A stretch of 64,000 nucleotides of DNA from UA16 sp905478895. GTDB lineage: Bacteria > Bacteroidota > Bacteroidia > Flavobacteriales_D > Sanyastnellaceae. A model generated the notes under the pieces. The model was not told where the DNA came from and made no database searches. It worked only from the letters and a program-made list of their open reading frames with translations. The DNA is taken from assembly GCA_943788495.1 (NCBI GenBank), contig CALSQO010000001.1:806001-870000 (forward strand). Direction: 5' to 3'. The translations under genes and the position numbers were made by a program. This document shows, piece after piece, positions 42,401 to 50,846 of the stretch; position 1 is the first letter of the stretch; every line of letters starts with the position of its first letter.

Positions 42401-43755
42401 AGTTTTAAAAGATCAACAGTGCCTTGAAGTGTTTCCAATTCAAGGGTGTTTTTCGTCGCGCTCAATCGACCACTAATTCGGCAGGAGAGGGCATTATCAT
42501 CCCAACGCGCTGGCGGAATGTTTTGGATCCAACCGTTGAAAGTGTCAGGCGTCCACGGTTCAGTGCCGGTCATGTTCCACTCCAATGTGCTGTTCGCAGA
42601 AAGGGGGAGGTCAAGTATAAATTGCTGGTCGTACGGGTCGACTTTCCATGTGAGCAATGATGAACGTTCTTGGCCTGCCCATTTTTCGAGGACGGGGGGC
42701 CGAAATTCGCCAAGAAAGGGCGCTAACTTTTCCTGAATATTTTGCCATTCTACGGCGATGGAACCAGTGGATCCCCACTTTCCATTGGCATCGAGGGAAA
42801 AGCCTAGTGAATCGGAAGCGGTGCCGATGGAGGAAATTCCATGGACAGCAACGGCGCTTCGCATGGCGCGGGTGCTCGCATCGATCCAAACTCTTCCATT
42901 GATTTCGGTCATCTCGGGATCCTCGAGGACTGAGTGCAGTATTTCTTCCACGATTGGCGGAACCTTTAAGGCACTGAGGTCGACAGATTTATTGAGTTCC
43001 AATTGGACCAGCCACTCATTGGATGCTGCCATCGCAGAAATGTTCCCTTGAAAAAGAGAAGTCCCCACCGAGAGCTCTTCAATGGACCAAGTTGAATCGT
43101 TGCCTTGTACGAAAGAGGTGAGGTTCTTTACTTGAATGGGATAAAATGTTTCATTCCCTGAATTGGTTACAGGAAGAAAGGCAGTCCCATTCAAACTGTT
43201 CAAGGGAAGTTGAAACGATTTATTTTGATAAGTAAAGTCTTGAAAATGAGCTTCGTCGATGAGCAAGGTGGTGCGTTTTCCTTCGGCTCCTTTGAGGCTA
43301 AAAACACTCAGGTGATCCACGCTGAAACCCCGATTTTCGGCTGGTTTTTCATTCTGAGATGCTCCCTGTGGTTCATGCGCTTGTTGGACGGTCAGCCAGT
43401 TTTTAAAATTCGTGGTTTGAACAAGGGTGCCCGCTAAACTGATGGAATCGATTCGGTGCCATTCTGGAGATATTCCGTCGCCATGCCACTGAACAGTGAG
43501 TTTTTCACCGCTGATCAAGGCCATCTCGCCTTGCGTCGCCGAAACCCCTCGCAGCGTCAGTTTTTGATTCCACAATTCCAAATGGCACTGTTCCACATTT
43601 AGCTCAATTCCAAGGTTGCTCTCCAATTTTGGAAGGACCAAAGAACGGATGGCTTGAGTCTGCACACTTGGCATTTGAACCAAAGCACCTACCACTAGTA
43701 ATAGGAGCAAGAGCGCGAGAGGTATGATTCTAAATTTGGATCTGTAAATGGCCAT
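39487..43755 (-). CDS. TamB-like translocation and assembly module protein
   Basis: A 1422-residue inner-membrane-anchored AsmA/TamB family protein that should span the periplasm. The N-terminus has one membrane segment (IIPLALLLLLLVVGALV). A very long run of beta-strand repeats follows (about 40-1050), as expected for the lipid-conducting groove of this family. The C-terminal DUF490/TamB domain (about 1080-1400) contains IIEGTYFFTLQNLINKTF, LEALIQGALLNEEEMQRQAL, and LALSTQMFNERLKLEGAFG. Family roles are outer-membrane protein assembly with TamA and phospholipid transport. ATG 43755 is chosen; the longer frame to 43815 runs into the divergent tsaD gene. The stop precedes a T9SS substrate gene. 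Confidence 0.88.
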   Translation of the reverse strand: MAIYRSKFRIIPLALLLLLLVVGALVQMPSVQTQAIRSLVLPKLESNLGIELNVEQCHLELWNQKLTLRGVSATQGEMALISGEKLTVQWHGDGISPEWHRIDSISLAGTLVQTTNFKNWLTVQQAHEPQGASQNEKPAENRGFSVDHLSVFSLKGAEGKRTTLLIDEAHFQDFTYQNKSFQLPLNSLNGTAFLPVTNSGNETFYPIQVKNLTSFVQGNDSTWSIEELSVGTSLFQGNISAMAASNEWLVQLELNKSVDLSALKVPPIVEEILHSVLEDPEMTEINGRVWIDASTRAMRSAVAVHGISSIGTASDSLGFSLDANGKWGSTGSIAVEWQNIQEKLAPFLGEFRPPVLEKWAGQERSSLLTWKVDPYDQQFILDLPLSANSTLEWNMTGTEPWTPDTFNGWIQNIPPARWDDNALSCRISGRLSATKNTLELETLQGTVDLLKLTAVHHPQHGSNEQKMEARWQSQASTFPTRGDCTLDFTDSTWQFTGHAELEGIQSLGLPPSKDWSLFAKLSLRASGNRQNEWQGVLETRNISLLENNRPIAFNRLDATLKNSPDQIQLEWHSDLTNGSASASNDATAWEEWLAQFIETDKPNAPLPFLEFDGSMLNFKPISLIVGLPFDLAPHSTFSGTSDSDTLRILGQTSILSASQTMAHALELNCTIADRSSHFQLQIDSVASGESLLASEVTANINIGKEWNGSISWSEGSSGRSSNVAFQSTPPNEAHGALRLTDVRWPVYNQTLNLVEPADLIRWGDLANATNAKTQGYVALQSEDWTIAGRAHKNIDSPWVTEVELDLKEFTDSLEWLIPNAHFEAVAAKLIATGDYQNPKAALNLKAERIEWEDETISDLTFFGTGWQHQSSFQTHAKWGDGIVSGSGTFGWENAPFIRADWDATGIVLNGINKILPKNTLRLSGEVAGQLKTVWNGNSTAISGQIRTDSLHTFVPALGTEYTIEADLSITPASIQINQGSIRDRRGALATLNGTAYHNAFKDWNLDFGIDATSTPIELMNLPPKEAAYYYGAGFGTGDINIAGYGSELLIEASIAADSGTDFALPLDVISDATYAQFIQFKTTENTQKAAAKAGDFSNVVLDIGLDLSPKAIARIVFNQNTGEEIRGRTEGHLDVRVNDFEEITLNGSLKIIEGTYFFTLQNLINKTFKIQPGGALEWFGDPYAAQIDVLTSFETRARLNPLLPDETDLPGRVPVELLLSLNGGLFQPEIGFNIRVPEADSRLEALIQGALLNEEEMQRQALSLLVVNQFISQDPLASALGGFQGTGQSSAFIANQLGHWISQIAPGMDLGLDYSNDDLSGQQELALALSTQMFNERLKLEGAFGAQSNGQMSTDDIQIQDVTISYDLDSKGQYQVTGQSKSNQSMMNALDGSSTQGVGIRIRHEFNHWGDWKNEAFSRDLP

Positions 43756-43813
43756 GTTTGCGGTGTGAAAATACACGATGAGCAATTTGCCTGCGTATTT
43801 TAGCGCAGAAATC

Positions 43814-44830
43814 ATGCCACAACCACGCTACATTCTCGCTGTCGAATCTTCCTGTGATGATACAGGAGTTGCCGTGATTCGAGGAAATGAGGTGCTGTCT
43901 AACGTGATTGCAAATCAATCGGTTCACGAAAAATACGGGGGTGTTGTGCCTGAGCTTGCCAGTCGAGCACACGCTCAAAATATTGTACCGACGCTGACCG
44001 AAGCACTGAATCAAGCGAATATCACACCAGGGGACCTGAGCGCTGTCGCCTATACCTATGGTCCTGGATTGATGGGGTCTTTGCACGTGGGTGTGGCTTT
44101 TGCAAAGTCTTGGGCATGGGCGCACGGCATCCCATCAATTCCGGTAAATCACATGCAAGCCCATGTGCTGGCACATTTTTTAGGTCCAAAGTCCAATCCG
44201 AAATTTCCGTTCATATGCTTGACCGTTTCCGGCGGTCATACCCAACTTGTGAAGGTGAAAAGTGCATTGGACATGGAAGTGTTAGGCGAGACGAGGGATG
44301 ATGCGGCGGGCGAGGCGTTCGATAAGGTGGCGAAGCTCATGGGTCTTCCTTATCCAGGAGGACCTGTATTGGATCGATTGGCCCGTGAAGGCGATTCGAA
44401 ACGTTACCAGTTTTCACGTCCGAGAGTCGCTGCATTGGATATGAGCTTCAGTGGGTTGAAAACCCAAATCTGGCAGTTCTTGCAACAAGGACAGCAACAG
44501 GATCCCCATTTTGTGCGTTCGAATAAGAATGACATTGCAGCGAGTGTTCAAGCAGCAATTTTGGGCATTCTCATGGATAAGCTTCAAAGAGCCGTGGATG
44601 AAACAGGTATTCAGGAGGTTGCGATTGCCGGGGGAGTATCGGCAAACTCAGGCCTCAGGAAGCTTCTACTCTCCAAAGAAGAGGAAAGCGGATGGAAAGT
44701 CCACATCCCGCCGTTTGAGTATTGTACCGATAATGCGGCAATGATTGCGATGGCAGGCTCCAAGTTGATCGAGACGGGGGAATCCTTTCCGCTGGATATC
44801 GAGCCAAAACCTCGATTGCGGTTTTCCTAA
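43814..44830 (+). CDS. tsaD: tRNA N6-adenosine threonylcarbamoyltransferase TsaD
   Basis: A 338-residue enzyme that transfers the threonylcarbamoyl group to A37 of ANN-decoding tRNAs, working with TsaB, TsaE and TsaC. The Kae1/Gcp signature is complete: ILAVESSCDDTGVAV at the start, YTYGPGLMGSLHVG (81-94), the metal-binding His113 and His117 in NHMQAHVLAHF, SGGHTQLV, and EVAIAGGVSANSGLR with a final CTDNAAMIA. Length is normal. ATG 43814 (MPQPRYILAVESS) matches the family start; ATG 43778 is an alternative. It diverges from tamB and converges with the kinase gene, with only two bases between the stop codons. Confidence 0.97.
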   Translation: MPQPRYILAVESSCDDTGVAVIRGNEVLSNVIANQSVHEKYGGVVPELASRAHAQNIVPTLTEALNQANITPGDLSAVAYTYGPGLMGSLHVGVAFAKSWAWAHGIPSIPVNHMQAHVLAHFLGPKSNPKFPFICLTVSGGHTQLVKVKSALDMEVLGETRDDAAGEAFDKVAKLMGLPYPGGPVLDRLAREGDSKRYQFSRPRVAALDMSFSGLKTQIWQFLQQGQQQDPHFVRSNKNDIAASVQAAILGILMDKLQRAVDETGIQEVAIAGGVSANSGLRKLLLSKEEESGWKVHIPPFEYCTDNAAMIAMAGSKLIETGESFPLDIEPKPRLRFS

Positions 44831-44852
44831 AGTTAACCCGCCTTTCTTTTTT
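44818..44852 (+). terminator. Possible terminator after tsaD
   Basis: GCGGTT/AACCCGC with one bulged C and an 11-base loop, followed by CTTTCTTTTTT. It overlaps the tsaD stop and the end of the convergent kinase gene. The short, bulged stem makes it only a moderate candidate. Confidence 0.4.
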
Positions 44853-45939
44853 CCAGCTCGTTCCATTTGGGTTCCAGTCTCCAAAGTGGTAGTCGAATGA
44901 GCGCTGTGACTCCCGATTCAAATGGATGGCTGGGAGGCCTTTCCATCATTTTAAAAGTGCCCGGGTGATGCAAAAGACTGAGTCGCTCATGAACGATCGC
45001 TGTTCCTCTTGAACGATGCCGTGTGGAACCACTTTTGTTGCTTGAATTCTGGATGCCTATTCCGTTATCCTGGACGTGAATTTCCAGCCCTTCATCAAGC
45101 CATGCAACTTTGATGTGAAGTTCTGGGTTCAATACCGTTTGGCTGCTCAAACCATGCCAAATGGCATTCTCCACCAAGGGTTGCAAAATAAATAGCGGAA
45201 ATGGTGTGTGATCGGGATGAACATCAGATTCTATCTTCCACCTGACAGCGATTTTTTTCTCAAGCCGAGTGTCCTCCAAACCCAAGTAATGGTCGATGTG
45301 TTCCATTTCTTGTCGCAATGACCCAATGACCTGGTCATGCGATAGGAATCCCATCAGGAGCAGCTTTCTGAATTTGCTAAAAACCAAGCTGGCTTTTTCG
45401 CTTTCATTCCGCATGAGTAAGTGTTGTATTCCTGTCAAAACATTGAACAAGAAATGCGGATTCATCTGAGATTTCAGATTCAATCTTCTTGCGTCTTTCA
45501 CCTTTCGTTGAAGGGATAGGTTTCGCTGCGTTTGGGAGACGTTTTGGAGGAGCAATTGCTCTTGGATTAACGCGTTTTTAGGTGCGCTGGGAGAGTTATC
45601 ATATTGCCGGAGTAATCCGGCATAGTTGATTCCGCAGACGATGACGAGAGATGCAAGCACGAGCGAACCAACGGAAGAATTCACAGCGTCAAATGCGCCA
45701 ATGGGGATGGCCAAAGTGTGCACGACCAAGAAGCACCAATGAATGATTAATACGGCCAAAGAGAATCGGAGAATCGGCAGCCGATAACGGGAAGAAAGTG
45801 CCGGGTTTCGCGTTTCAATGGTGCGTGTATTGTGCGTCGCCTTGGCAACAAATAGGATCAAGGCTAAGCCCAAGAGAATTTCGCCGAAAGCGTCTAAATG
45901 CAGAGTCATCACAGTTGATGAAAATTCCGAATAATTCAC
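44833..45939 (-). CDS. LytS-type sensor histidine kinase
   Basis: A 368-residue membrane histidine kinase of the LytS/YehU family (His_kinase, PF06580 type). The N-terminal half has about three to four membrane segments (about 15-35, 55-80, 88-110). A coiled-coil linker follows (about 125-155). The phosphoacceptor box is QMNPHFLFNVLTGIQ with His162. The ATP-binding part has LQPLVENAIWHGL (N-box Asn258) and VQDNGIGI (291-296). Kinases of this type normally signal to a LytTR response regulator, but none is encoded nearby, so the partner is elsewhere. The input signal is unknown. Confidence 0.9.
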   Translation of the reverse strand: MNYSEFSSTVMTLHLDAFGEILLGLALILFVAKATHNTRTIETRNPALSSRYRLPILRFSLAVLIIHWCFLVVHTLAIPIGAFDAVNSSVGSLVLASLVIVCGINYAGLLRQYDNSPSAPKNALIQEQLLLQNVSQTQRNLSLQRKVKDARRLNLKSQMNPHFLFNVLTGIQHLLMRNESEKASLVFSKFRKLLLMGFLSHDQVIGSLRQEMEHIDHYLGLEDTRLEKKIAVRWKIESDVHPDHTPFPLFILQPLVENAIWHGLSSQTVLNPELHIKVAWLDEGLEIHVQDNGIGIQNSSNKSGSTRHRSRGTAIVHERLSLLHHPGTFKMMERPPSHPFESGVTALIRLPLWRLEPKWNELEKRKAG

Positions 45940-46013
45940 GAAGTGTGGTGCGCGGCTTTGTATTTGTAAGCACTTAATTCACGCCTGTTTACTTCGAAGA
46001 TGCATCTATGCTG

Positions 46014-47558
46014 TCAGCTTTCTTGATCGCTGGTCACGAACGCCGTGCGCAGTGCACTTTGCAGTTTTCGGCTGTACTCTTCCTTGAGCCAGTTTTTATA
46101 ATTCTCTGTAGTTTTTGCAATGCACTTCGAGTAAAGCCGGATGCGGTACGTGATGTCTCCCTCTAATTCTTTGGCAAGGGACATGGCATCCCAAAAATCT
46201 TCGCAGACGTATTGAATGATTTCCACATGATGCTCGATGCTCTTTTCAATTGCTTCTTTCGGTCGACCTCCATCTCGTGTGACTTCGACATAGGTTTCGG
46301 CCATGTTGAAATCAGGGTCTGGGCCTCCTTGGAGCTTTTTCATCATTTCATCGGAATATTCAAAAACGAATTCATCTTCGATTTCTTCATCCGTGTACAA
46401 TCCTTCGATGAAGGAATTGGGCGATTTGAAAATTTCTGTCCAATTGATGTGGGCTTCCCAAAGACCGAAACGACGGGCGTTGTTCCCGAGGTCTATAACA
46501 TTGAATGTTTTTTTCTTCGGAAGTACACGCGACCCCCGCCCAATCATTTGATGGTAGAGGGTGAGGGATTTGGTTGCGCGATTGAGAATAATGGTCTGAA
46601 CAGATGGTGAGTCAAAGCCCGTCGTCAGGATGGAGACCGAGCTGAGAATCGCATCTTCCTTCTTGTCAAACCACTCCAGAATTTCTTCGCGCTCTTTTTC
46701 ACTGTGCGTATTGTCGAGGTGCATGCAATCATACCCCTCCTCCTCAAACATCGCTTGCACTTGTTTCGACGTATTGATGCCGTTGTTGAAAATCAATGTT
46801 TTCGTCCCTTTGGCCTTTTCCTCGTATGCATAGAGCAGTTTCTCCTGCATCAGATAATTGCCGTAGAGCCGCTCGGAACTACTCACGGTATAGTCGCCGT
46901 TGATGCCAATCTTCAAGGATCGCAAATTCACATCGTAACTGTAGGTCGTAGCCTTCGAGAGGAACTGTTGGTCGACGAGGGATGAAATGGATTCACCCAC
47001 GAGCAATTCGTTGTAGTTGTCTTTGAGCGGGAGTTTGATGTTTGAGCTGAGTGGTGTGGCGGTAACCCCCAGAATGATTTGCTCAGAAAAATAACCAAAG
47101 AGCTTGCGAAAGCTGTTGTAGTGGGCTTCGTCAATGATTACCAATCCCAGGTTTTCGAATCCAATACGCTCATCATTGAGGCGGTTATTGAGGGTTTCCA
47201 CCATGGCAACGAAACACCAGTGATCGTCCTCTTCTTCGAGTTCCTTGACCTTGCTGTTGATGATTTTGTTCGGGATGCCTATATCATTGAGCATGCGGCT
47301 GGTTTGGCCACATAATTCAATTCGGTGCGTCAAAATCAATACTCGTTTTCCTGTTTCGAGGATGTAGCGTTTGGCCAATTCTGAAAAGATGACCGTTTTA
47401 CCACCTCCTGTTGGCAATTGGAACAAGAGGTTGTAACGCTCTGGAAACTTATCCATCCGGCCCATCAAATTTGTGATGGCCGCTTCCTGGTAGCCGTAAA
47501 GGTTTTTCCCTCTGTTGGCTTCTAATTTTTCTTTAAGTGATGAATCGGCTAACGGCAA
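46014..47558 (-). CDS. Superfamily 2 DEAD/DEAH-box helicase
   Basis: A 514-residue cytoplasmic SF2 helicase, RadD/type III-restriction-like. Motifs: YGYQEAAI (Q-like), LPTGGGKT Walker A (48-55), DEAH (143-146), TATP (166-169), STGFD-like LTTGFDSPS, and motif VI QMIGRGSR (337-344). A C-terminal domain with no recognised nuclease motif follows (about 400-514). Such proteins act in DNA or RNA metabolism; no restriction partner is present. The start is TTG at 47558, because an upstream in-frame stop lies at 47571-47573 and the next Met is residue 32, inside the fold. A rare start codon is therefore likely. Confidence 0.85.
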   Translation of the reverse strand: MPLADSSLKEKLEANRGKNLYGYQEAAITNLMGRMDKFPERYNLLFQLPTGGGKTVIFSELAKRYILETGKRVLILTHRIELCGQTSRMLNDIGIPNKIINSKVKELEEEDDHWCFVAMVETLNNRLNDERIGFENLGLVIIDEAHYNSFRKLFGYFSEQIILGVTATPLSSNIKLPLKDNYNELLVGESISSLVDQQFLSKATTYSYDVNLRSLKIGINGDYTVSSSERLYGNYLMQEKLLYAYEEKAKGTKTLIFNNGINTSKQVQAMFEEEGYDCMHLDNTHSEKEREEILEWFDKKEDAILSSVSILTTGFDSPSVQTIILNRATKSLTLYHQMIGRGSRVLPKKKTFNVIDLGNNARRFGLWEAHINWTEIFKSPNSFIEGLYTDEEIEDEFVFEYSDEMMKKLQGGPDPDFNMAETYVEVTRDGGRPKEAIEKSIEHHVEIIQYVCEDFWDAMSLAKELEGDITYRIRLYSKCIAKTTENYKNWLKEEYSRKLQSALRTAFVTSDQES

Positions 47559-47736
47559 GGGGAAATATTTTCAGCGCTCGCACGCGGTTTTTTGAAAAAA
47601 GGAATGGACAAAAATACTTGTTCCTCTGCTATCAAAAAAGCATTTTTACAGCGACGTTTCCCATGTTTTTCACAACCAAGGTTGGAAACGAGTCCGATGC
47701 AAGCGAATTTTAACTGCGAAATGGTAGCGGCCTTAA

Positions 47737-48417
47737 ATGAAAGAACAATTTAATCCCATCTGGATCAATGCTTTAGCTTCAGTTGGCGTGGAAATTGACT
47801 GGAAGAGACTCGAGGCTTCATTGCGGTGGGAGCGGTTGAATCATCGATGCTTTCCGAGCGAAGGAAGCGAACTCAAGGCGTTCAATGGGCTCGTACCTGC
47901 TGAAGTGAAAGTCGTTATTTGTGGTCAAGACCCTTACCACGGATTCGGGCAAGCTGATGGACTCGCATTTTCTGTGAAGCAGGGCGTGGATTGGCCGCCA
48001 TCACTGCGCAACATCGTGCGGGAGTACGAGTCTGATTTGCAGCGCTCTTGGCCTGTGGATGTCTTATCGAATGGTCAAGGTGCTCTGGCCCATTGGGCAG
48101 CCCAAGGGGTGCTTTTGATGAACGACGTCTTGACCGTGCGAGAAGGTGCGCCGGGTTCGCATCACGATTTGGGCTGGCAGGAGTTGACGACCGGGTTGTT
48201 CAGGGCACTCTGTGAGCTTGAAAACCCTGTGGTGTTCATCTTGTGGGGGAAAGAGGCCCAAAAGAAGGCGGTATTTGTGCATCGCTCCGATCATTTGGTG
48301 TTGGAATCACCGCACCCCAGTCCGTTGTCTGCTTACCGAGGATTTTGGGGGTCTAAACCATTCAGTCGATCCAATGATTGGCTTGTTCTAAGGGGGCAAA
48401 GTCCGATTGCGTGGTAA
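47737..48417 (+). CDS. ung: Uracil-DNA glycosylase, family 1
   Basis: A 226-residue DNA repair enzyme that excises uracil from DNA. The catalytic water-activating motif GQDPYHGFGQADGLAFSV (63-80) has Asp65. LLMNDVLTVREG (126-137) holds the uracil-recognising Asn129. The minor-groove loop SPHPSPLSAYRGF (191-203) has His193. Length and all family motifs are normal. It diverges from the helicase gene across a 178-bp spacer and converges with the WD40 gene. Confidence 0.97.
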   Translation: MKEQFNPIWINALASVGVEIDWKRLEASLRWERLNHRCFPSEGSELKAFNGLVPAEVKVVICGQDPYHGFGQADGLAFSVKQGVDWPPSLRNIVREYESDLQRSWPVDVLSNGQGALAHWAAQGVLLMNDVLTVREGAPGSHHDLGWQELTTGLFRALCELENPVVFILWGKEAQKKAVFVHRSDHLVLESPHPSPLSAYRGFWGSKPFSRSNDWLVLRGQSPIAW

Positions 48418-48428
48418 GCACCCTTGGG

Positions 48429-49316
48429 CTATGCCTTTATCGGGAGGATACGAATCATACGATCATCCCCAGCCGACAGCAACCACTCTTGTTTCGTGCC
48501 TCCAACGCTGAGCGCGTTCACCGATCGCTTTGCTCCACCATTTTTGTGGCTCCATTTCGAGACGAAGGATAAGTCACTGACGTTCCACGATTTAACGGTT
48601 TTGTCTCGACTCGCTGTGTATACAAGATTCCCATGCACAGCCATTCGGTAAATGGCAGCTTCATGCGCGGGAGTCGCGAGCAACGCTTTGCCTTCTGTTG
48701 TCCAAACACGAATGTGCCCGTCACGCCCTCCGGTTAACCAGACGGCTTTTTCCGGCAAGAACACCGCGGCATACAGTCCTCCTACGTGCCCTTCGATTGA
48801 GATAGCTTTTGCCAAGTCATGCGGCCCGGACAATGCTGGTGCTATGAGGCCGCTCCCTGATGAGCTACCGACCAAGATTCCCGCTTCGGAAGGGCAAATC
48901 ACACGGATCTTCGTCGCACCTTTCCAGTGCCATTCCCCGGTCATTGAAAGTCCGTTCCACCGCGTAATGCGGGCGTCTCCGCCGCCACAGAAAAATTGAT
49001 TGGCTCCGACGGGAGTCAATGAAAATATCCCCTGGTCATGGGCGGCAATTTTCCGTGGTGCGCCCGAAGCATCCAACAGCATCAATTCGCCGGCTTCGGT
49101 TCCCGCGATGGGGCCAGCCTCCAACGCCTGAACGGCAAAAAAGGCATGTTCTGACTGAAAGCATGCTCGTCCATTTTGGTCTTCAATTTCGCTCCATGCG
49201 GCAACTACGCCATCACCGCCAGCAGTCAGCCATTCATGGCGAAAATTATCCCAGCAGGAATCATAAATGGCTCCATTGTGTCCTGAAAGCTGCCTTGGAA
49301 TTGCGTTCGTCTGCAT
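48429..49316 (-). CDS. WD40 repeat protein
   Basis: A 295-residue protein forming a beta propeller of about seven WD40 blades: LSGHNGAIYDSCWD, AAHDQGIFSLTPV, VGGLYAAVFLPEKAVWLTGGRDGHIRVW, shown here in part as GGRDGHIRVW, then TPAHEAAIYRMAV and ASRDKTVKSWNVSDL. There is no signal peptide, so it is cytoplasmic. Bacterial WD40 proteins act as scaffolds; the partner is unknown. ATG 49316 is chosen over a TTG one codon upstream. It is divergent from hisS and the small membrane peptide gene. Confidence 0.88.
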   Translation of the reverse strand: MQTNAIPRQLSGHNGAIYDSCWDNFRHEWLTAGGDGVVAAWSEIEDQNGRACFQSEHAFFAVQALEAGPIAGTEAGELMLLDASGAPRKIAAHDQGIFSLTPVGANQFFCGGGDARITRWNGLSMTGEWHWKGATKIRVICPSEAGILVGSSSGSGLIAPALSGPHDLAKAISIEGHVGGLYAAVFLPEKAVWLTGGRDGHIRVWTTEGKALLATPAHEAAIYRMAVHGNLVYTASRDKTVKSWNVSDLSFVSKWSHKNGGAKRSVNALSVGGTKQEWLLSAGDDRMIRILPIKA

Positions 49317-49355
49317 CAATTCCCGAATTTAGCGCCTTGAAACAAATCAATCAGC

Positions 49356-49433
49356 ATGCAATACGTATTTCTAGGCATGGCCATTCTGACCATTGTCGCA
49401 TTCATTCAGCTTAGGCGTCGCAACAAACGTTAA
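49356..49433 (+). CDS. Candidate 25-residue membrane peptide upstream of hisS
   Basis: A short frame encoding MQYVFLGMAILTIVAF followed by IQLRRRNKR. It is one hydrophobic helix of about 15 residues with a strongly basic end, as in small membrane proteins that take an N-out, C-in orientation. It ends ten bases before the hisS ATG and follows a 40-bp gap from the divergent WD40 gene, so it would be the first gene of the hisS transcript. Its function is unknown. The compact TM-plus-basic-tail design argues against chance, but the length makes this uncertain. Confidence 0.45.
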   Translation: MQYVFLGMAILTIVAFIQLRRRNKR

Positions 49434-49443
49434 GTTTCGCGTC

Positions 49444-50826
49444 ATGAGTAAACCTTCTATTCCCAAAGGAACGCGAGACTTTGGCCCTGTCGTCATGGCG
49501 CGGCGAAATTGGATGTTTTCCATCATGCGGGATGCTTTCGAGCGGTATGGATTCCAACCGATTGAGACGCCAGCCATGGAATCGCTCTCGACCTTGACCG
49601 GAAAATATGGCGATGAGGGCGACCAATTAATATTCAAGCTGCTCAATAATGGAGACTTTTTGACGAAAGCTGATTCCGAAGCGTTAGAGAAGAAAGATTC
49701 CAAAGGACTGCTTCCGAGTATTTCAAAAAAAGCCCTTCGATATGATTTGACGGTGCCCTTTGCGCGGTTCGTAGTTATGGCCAGGAACGACTTGGCCTTT
49801 CCATTTCGACGGTACCAAATGCAAAATGTTTGGCGCGGAGATCGACCAGGCAAAGGCCGATACCAAGAATTCACCCAGTGTGATGCAGATATCATTGGTT
49901 CGGATAGTATTTTGTGTGAACTGGATTTGATGTTGTTGTTTCACGAAGTACTCGATAGGCTTGGTGTTCCAGGGTATCAAATCATGCTCAATGATCGTCG
50001 TTTGCTCAATGGCTTGGCGCGATCGTGGGGCATAGAGGATCAATTTTCAGAGTTGACGGTAGCGCTGGACAAGTGGGACAAAATTGGCGATAGTGGAGTC
50101 CGAAAAGAACTTGGTGAGCGCGGGATGAATGAAGGCCAAATTTCTCAAGTTATGGGCTTGTTTGCATTGCTTGCTTCGGATGACTCGATGGCACGGCTGG
50201 ATGGTGTTCATCGACTTTTGCGTCCGGATGATGATGAAGCTCAAACGGCCTACCGCGAGGTGATGAAGTTGCTTCAAAACGCAATAGATTCGGGTGTGCC
50301 CGCATCGTGCATTTCGTTTGACCCCACATTGGCCAGGGGGTTGAATTACTACACAGGTGCTATTTTTGAAGTCAGGGTGAAAGATGCGCCGGTCGGGAGT
50401 ATTTGCGGTGGTGGGCGCTATGCGGATTTGACTGGAATTTTTGGGTGGGAGGGCATGAGCGGCGTTGGAATAAGCTTTGGCGCAGATCGTATTTATGATG
50501 TTCTTGAGCATTTCCAATTATTTCCGGCTGCTTCAAGCACAGGTCCTCAGGTCCTCGTTCTGATGTTGGACGAAGAATCAGAGGTTGGCGCCATCCAAAT
50601 GACTTCAGCACTTCGAAAATCGGGCATTCGCGCTTCATCGTATCCACAGGTTGCGAAGTTGAAGAAGCAGATGAAATACGCGGCAGACGTGAACGTGAAA
50701 TTCGTGGTCATGGCGGGGGAGGAGGAACGTTCAATGGATGAATGGACGATTCGTCAAATGGATACGGGCGACCAGCAACGCTTTTCGCTTGTTGATGCCA
50801 TTGCCTTTTTGGCGGCTGCCTTGTAG
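49444..50826 (+). CDS. hisS: Histidyl-tRNA synthetase
   Basis: A 460-residue class II aminoacyl-tRNA synthetase that charges tRNA-His. The N-terminal KGTRDFGP, motif 1 region, LRYDLTVPFARF, motif 2 FRRYQMQNVWRGDRPGKGRY, the histidine-specific ARGLNYYTGAIFEV, and motif 3 GVGISFGADRIYDVLE are all present. The C-terminal anticodon-binding domain follows (about 360-460: VLVLMLDEESEV, KSGIRASSYP, KFVVMAGEEE). ATG 49444 is the family start; the frame extends upstream to 49393 without support. It converges with the kinase-like gene. Confidence 0.97.
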   Translation: MSKPSIPKGTRDFGPVVMARRNWMFSIMRDAFERYGFQPIETPAMESLSTLTGKYGDEGDQLIFKLLNNGDFLTKADSEALEKKDSKGLLPSISKKALRYDLTVPFARFVVMARNDLAFPFRRYQMQNVWRGDRPGKGRYQEFTQCDADIIGSDSILCELDLMLLFHEVLDRLGVPGYQIMLNDRRLLNGLARSWGIEDQFSELTVALDKWDKIGDSGVRKELGERGMNEGQISQVMGLFALLASDDSMARLDGVHRLLRPDDDEAQTAYREVMKLLQNAIDSGVPASCISFDPTLARGLNYYTGAIFEVRVKDAPVGSICGGGRYADLTGIFGWEGMSGVGISFGADRIYDVLEHFQLFPAASSTGPQVLVLMLDEESEVGAIQMTSALRKSGIRASSYPQVAKLKKQMKYAADVNVKFVVMAGEEERSMDEWTIRQMDTGDQQRFSLVDAIAFLAAAL

Positions 50827-50846
50827 GGAGATTTCTACCGCTCGAT

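Noticed and set aside
46014..47558. Restriction-modification or phage-defence helicase
   Set aside because: No methylase, nuclease domain or defence partner lies next to it; the neighbours are ung and a kinase.
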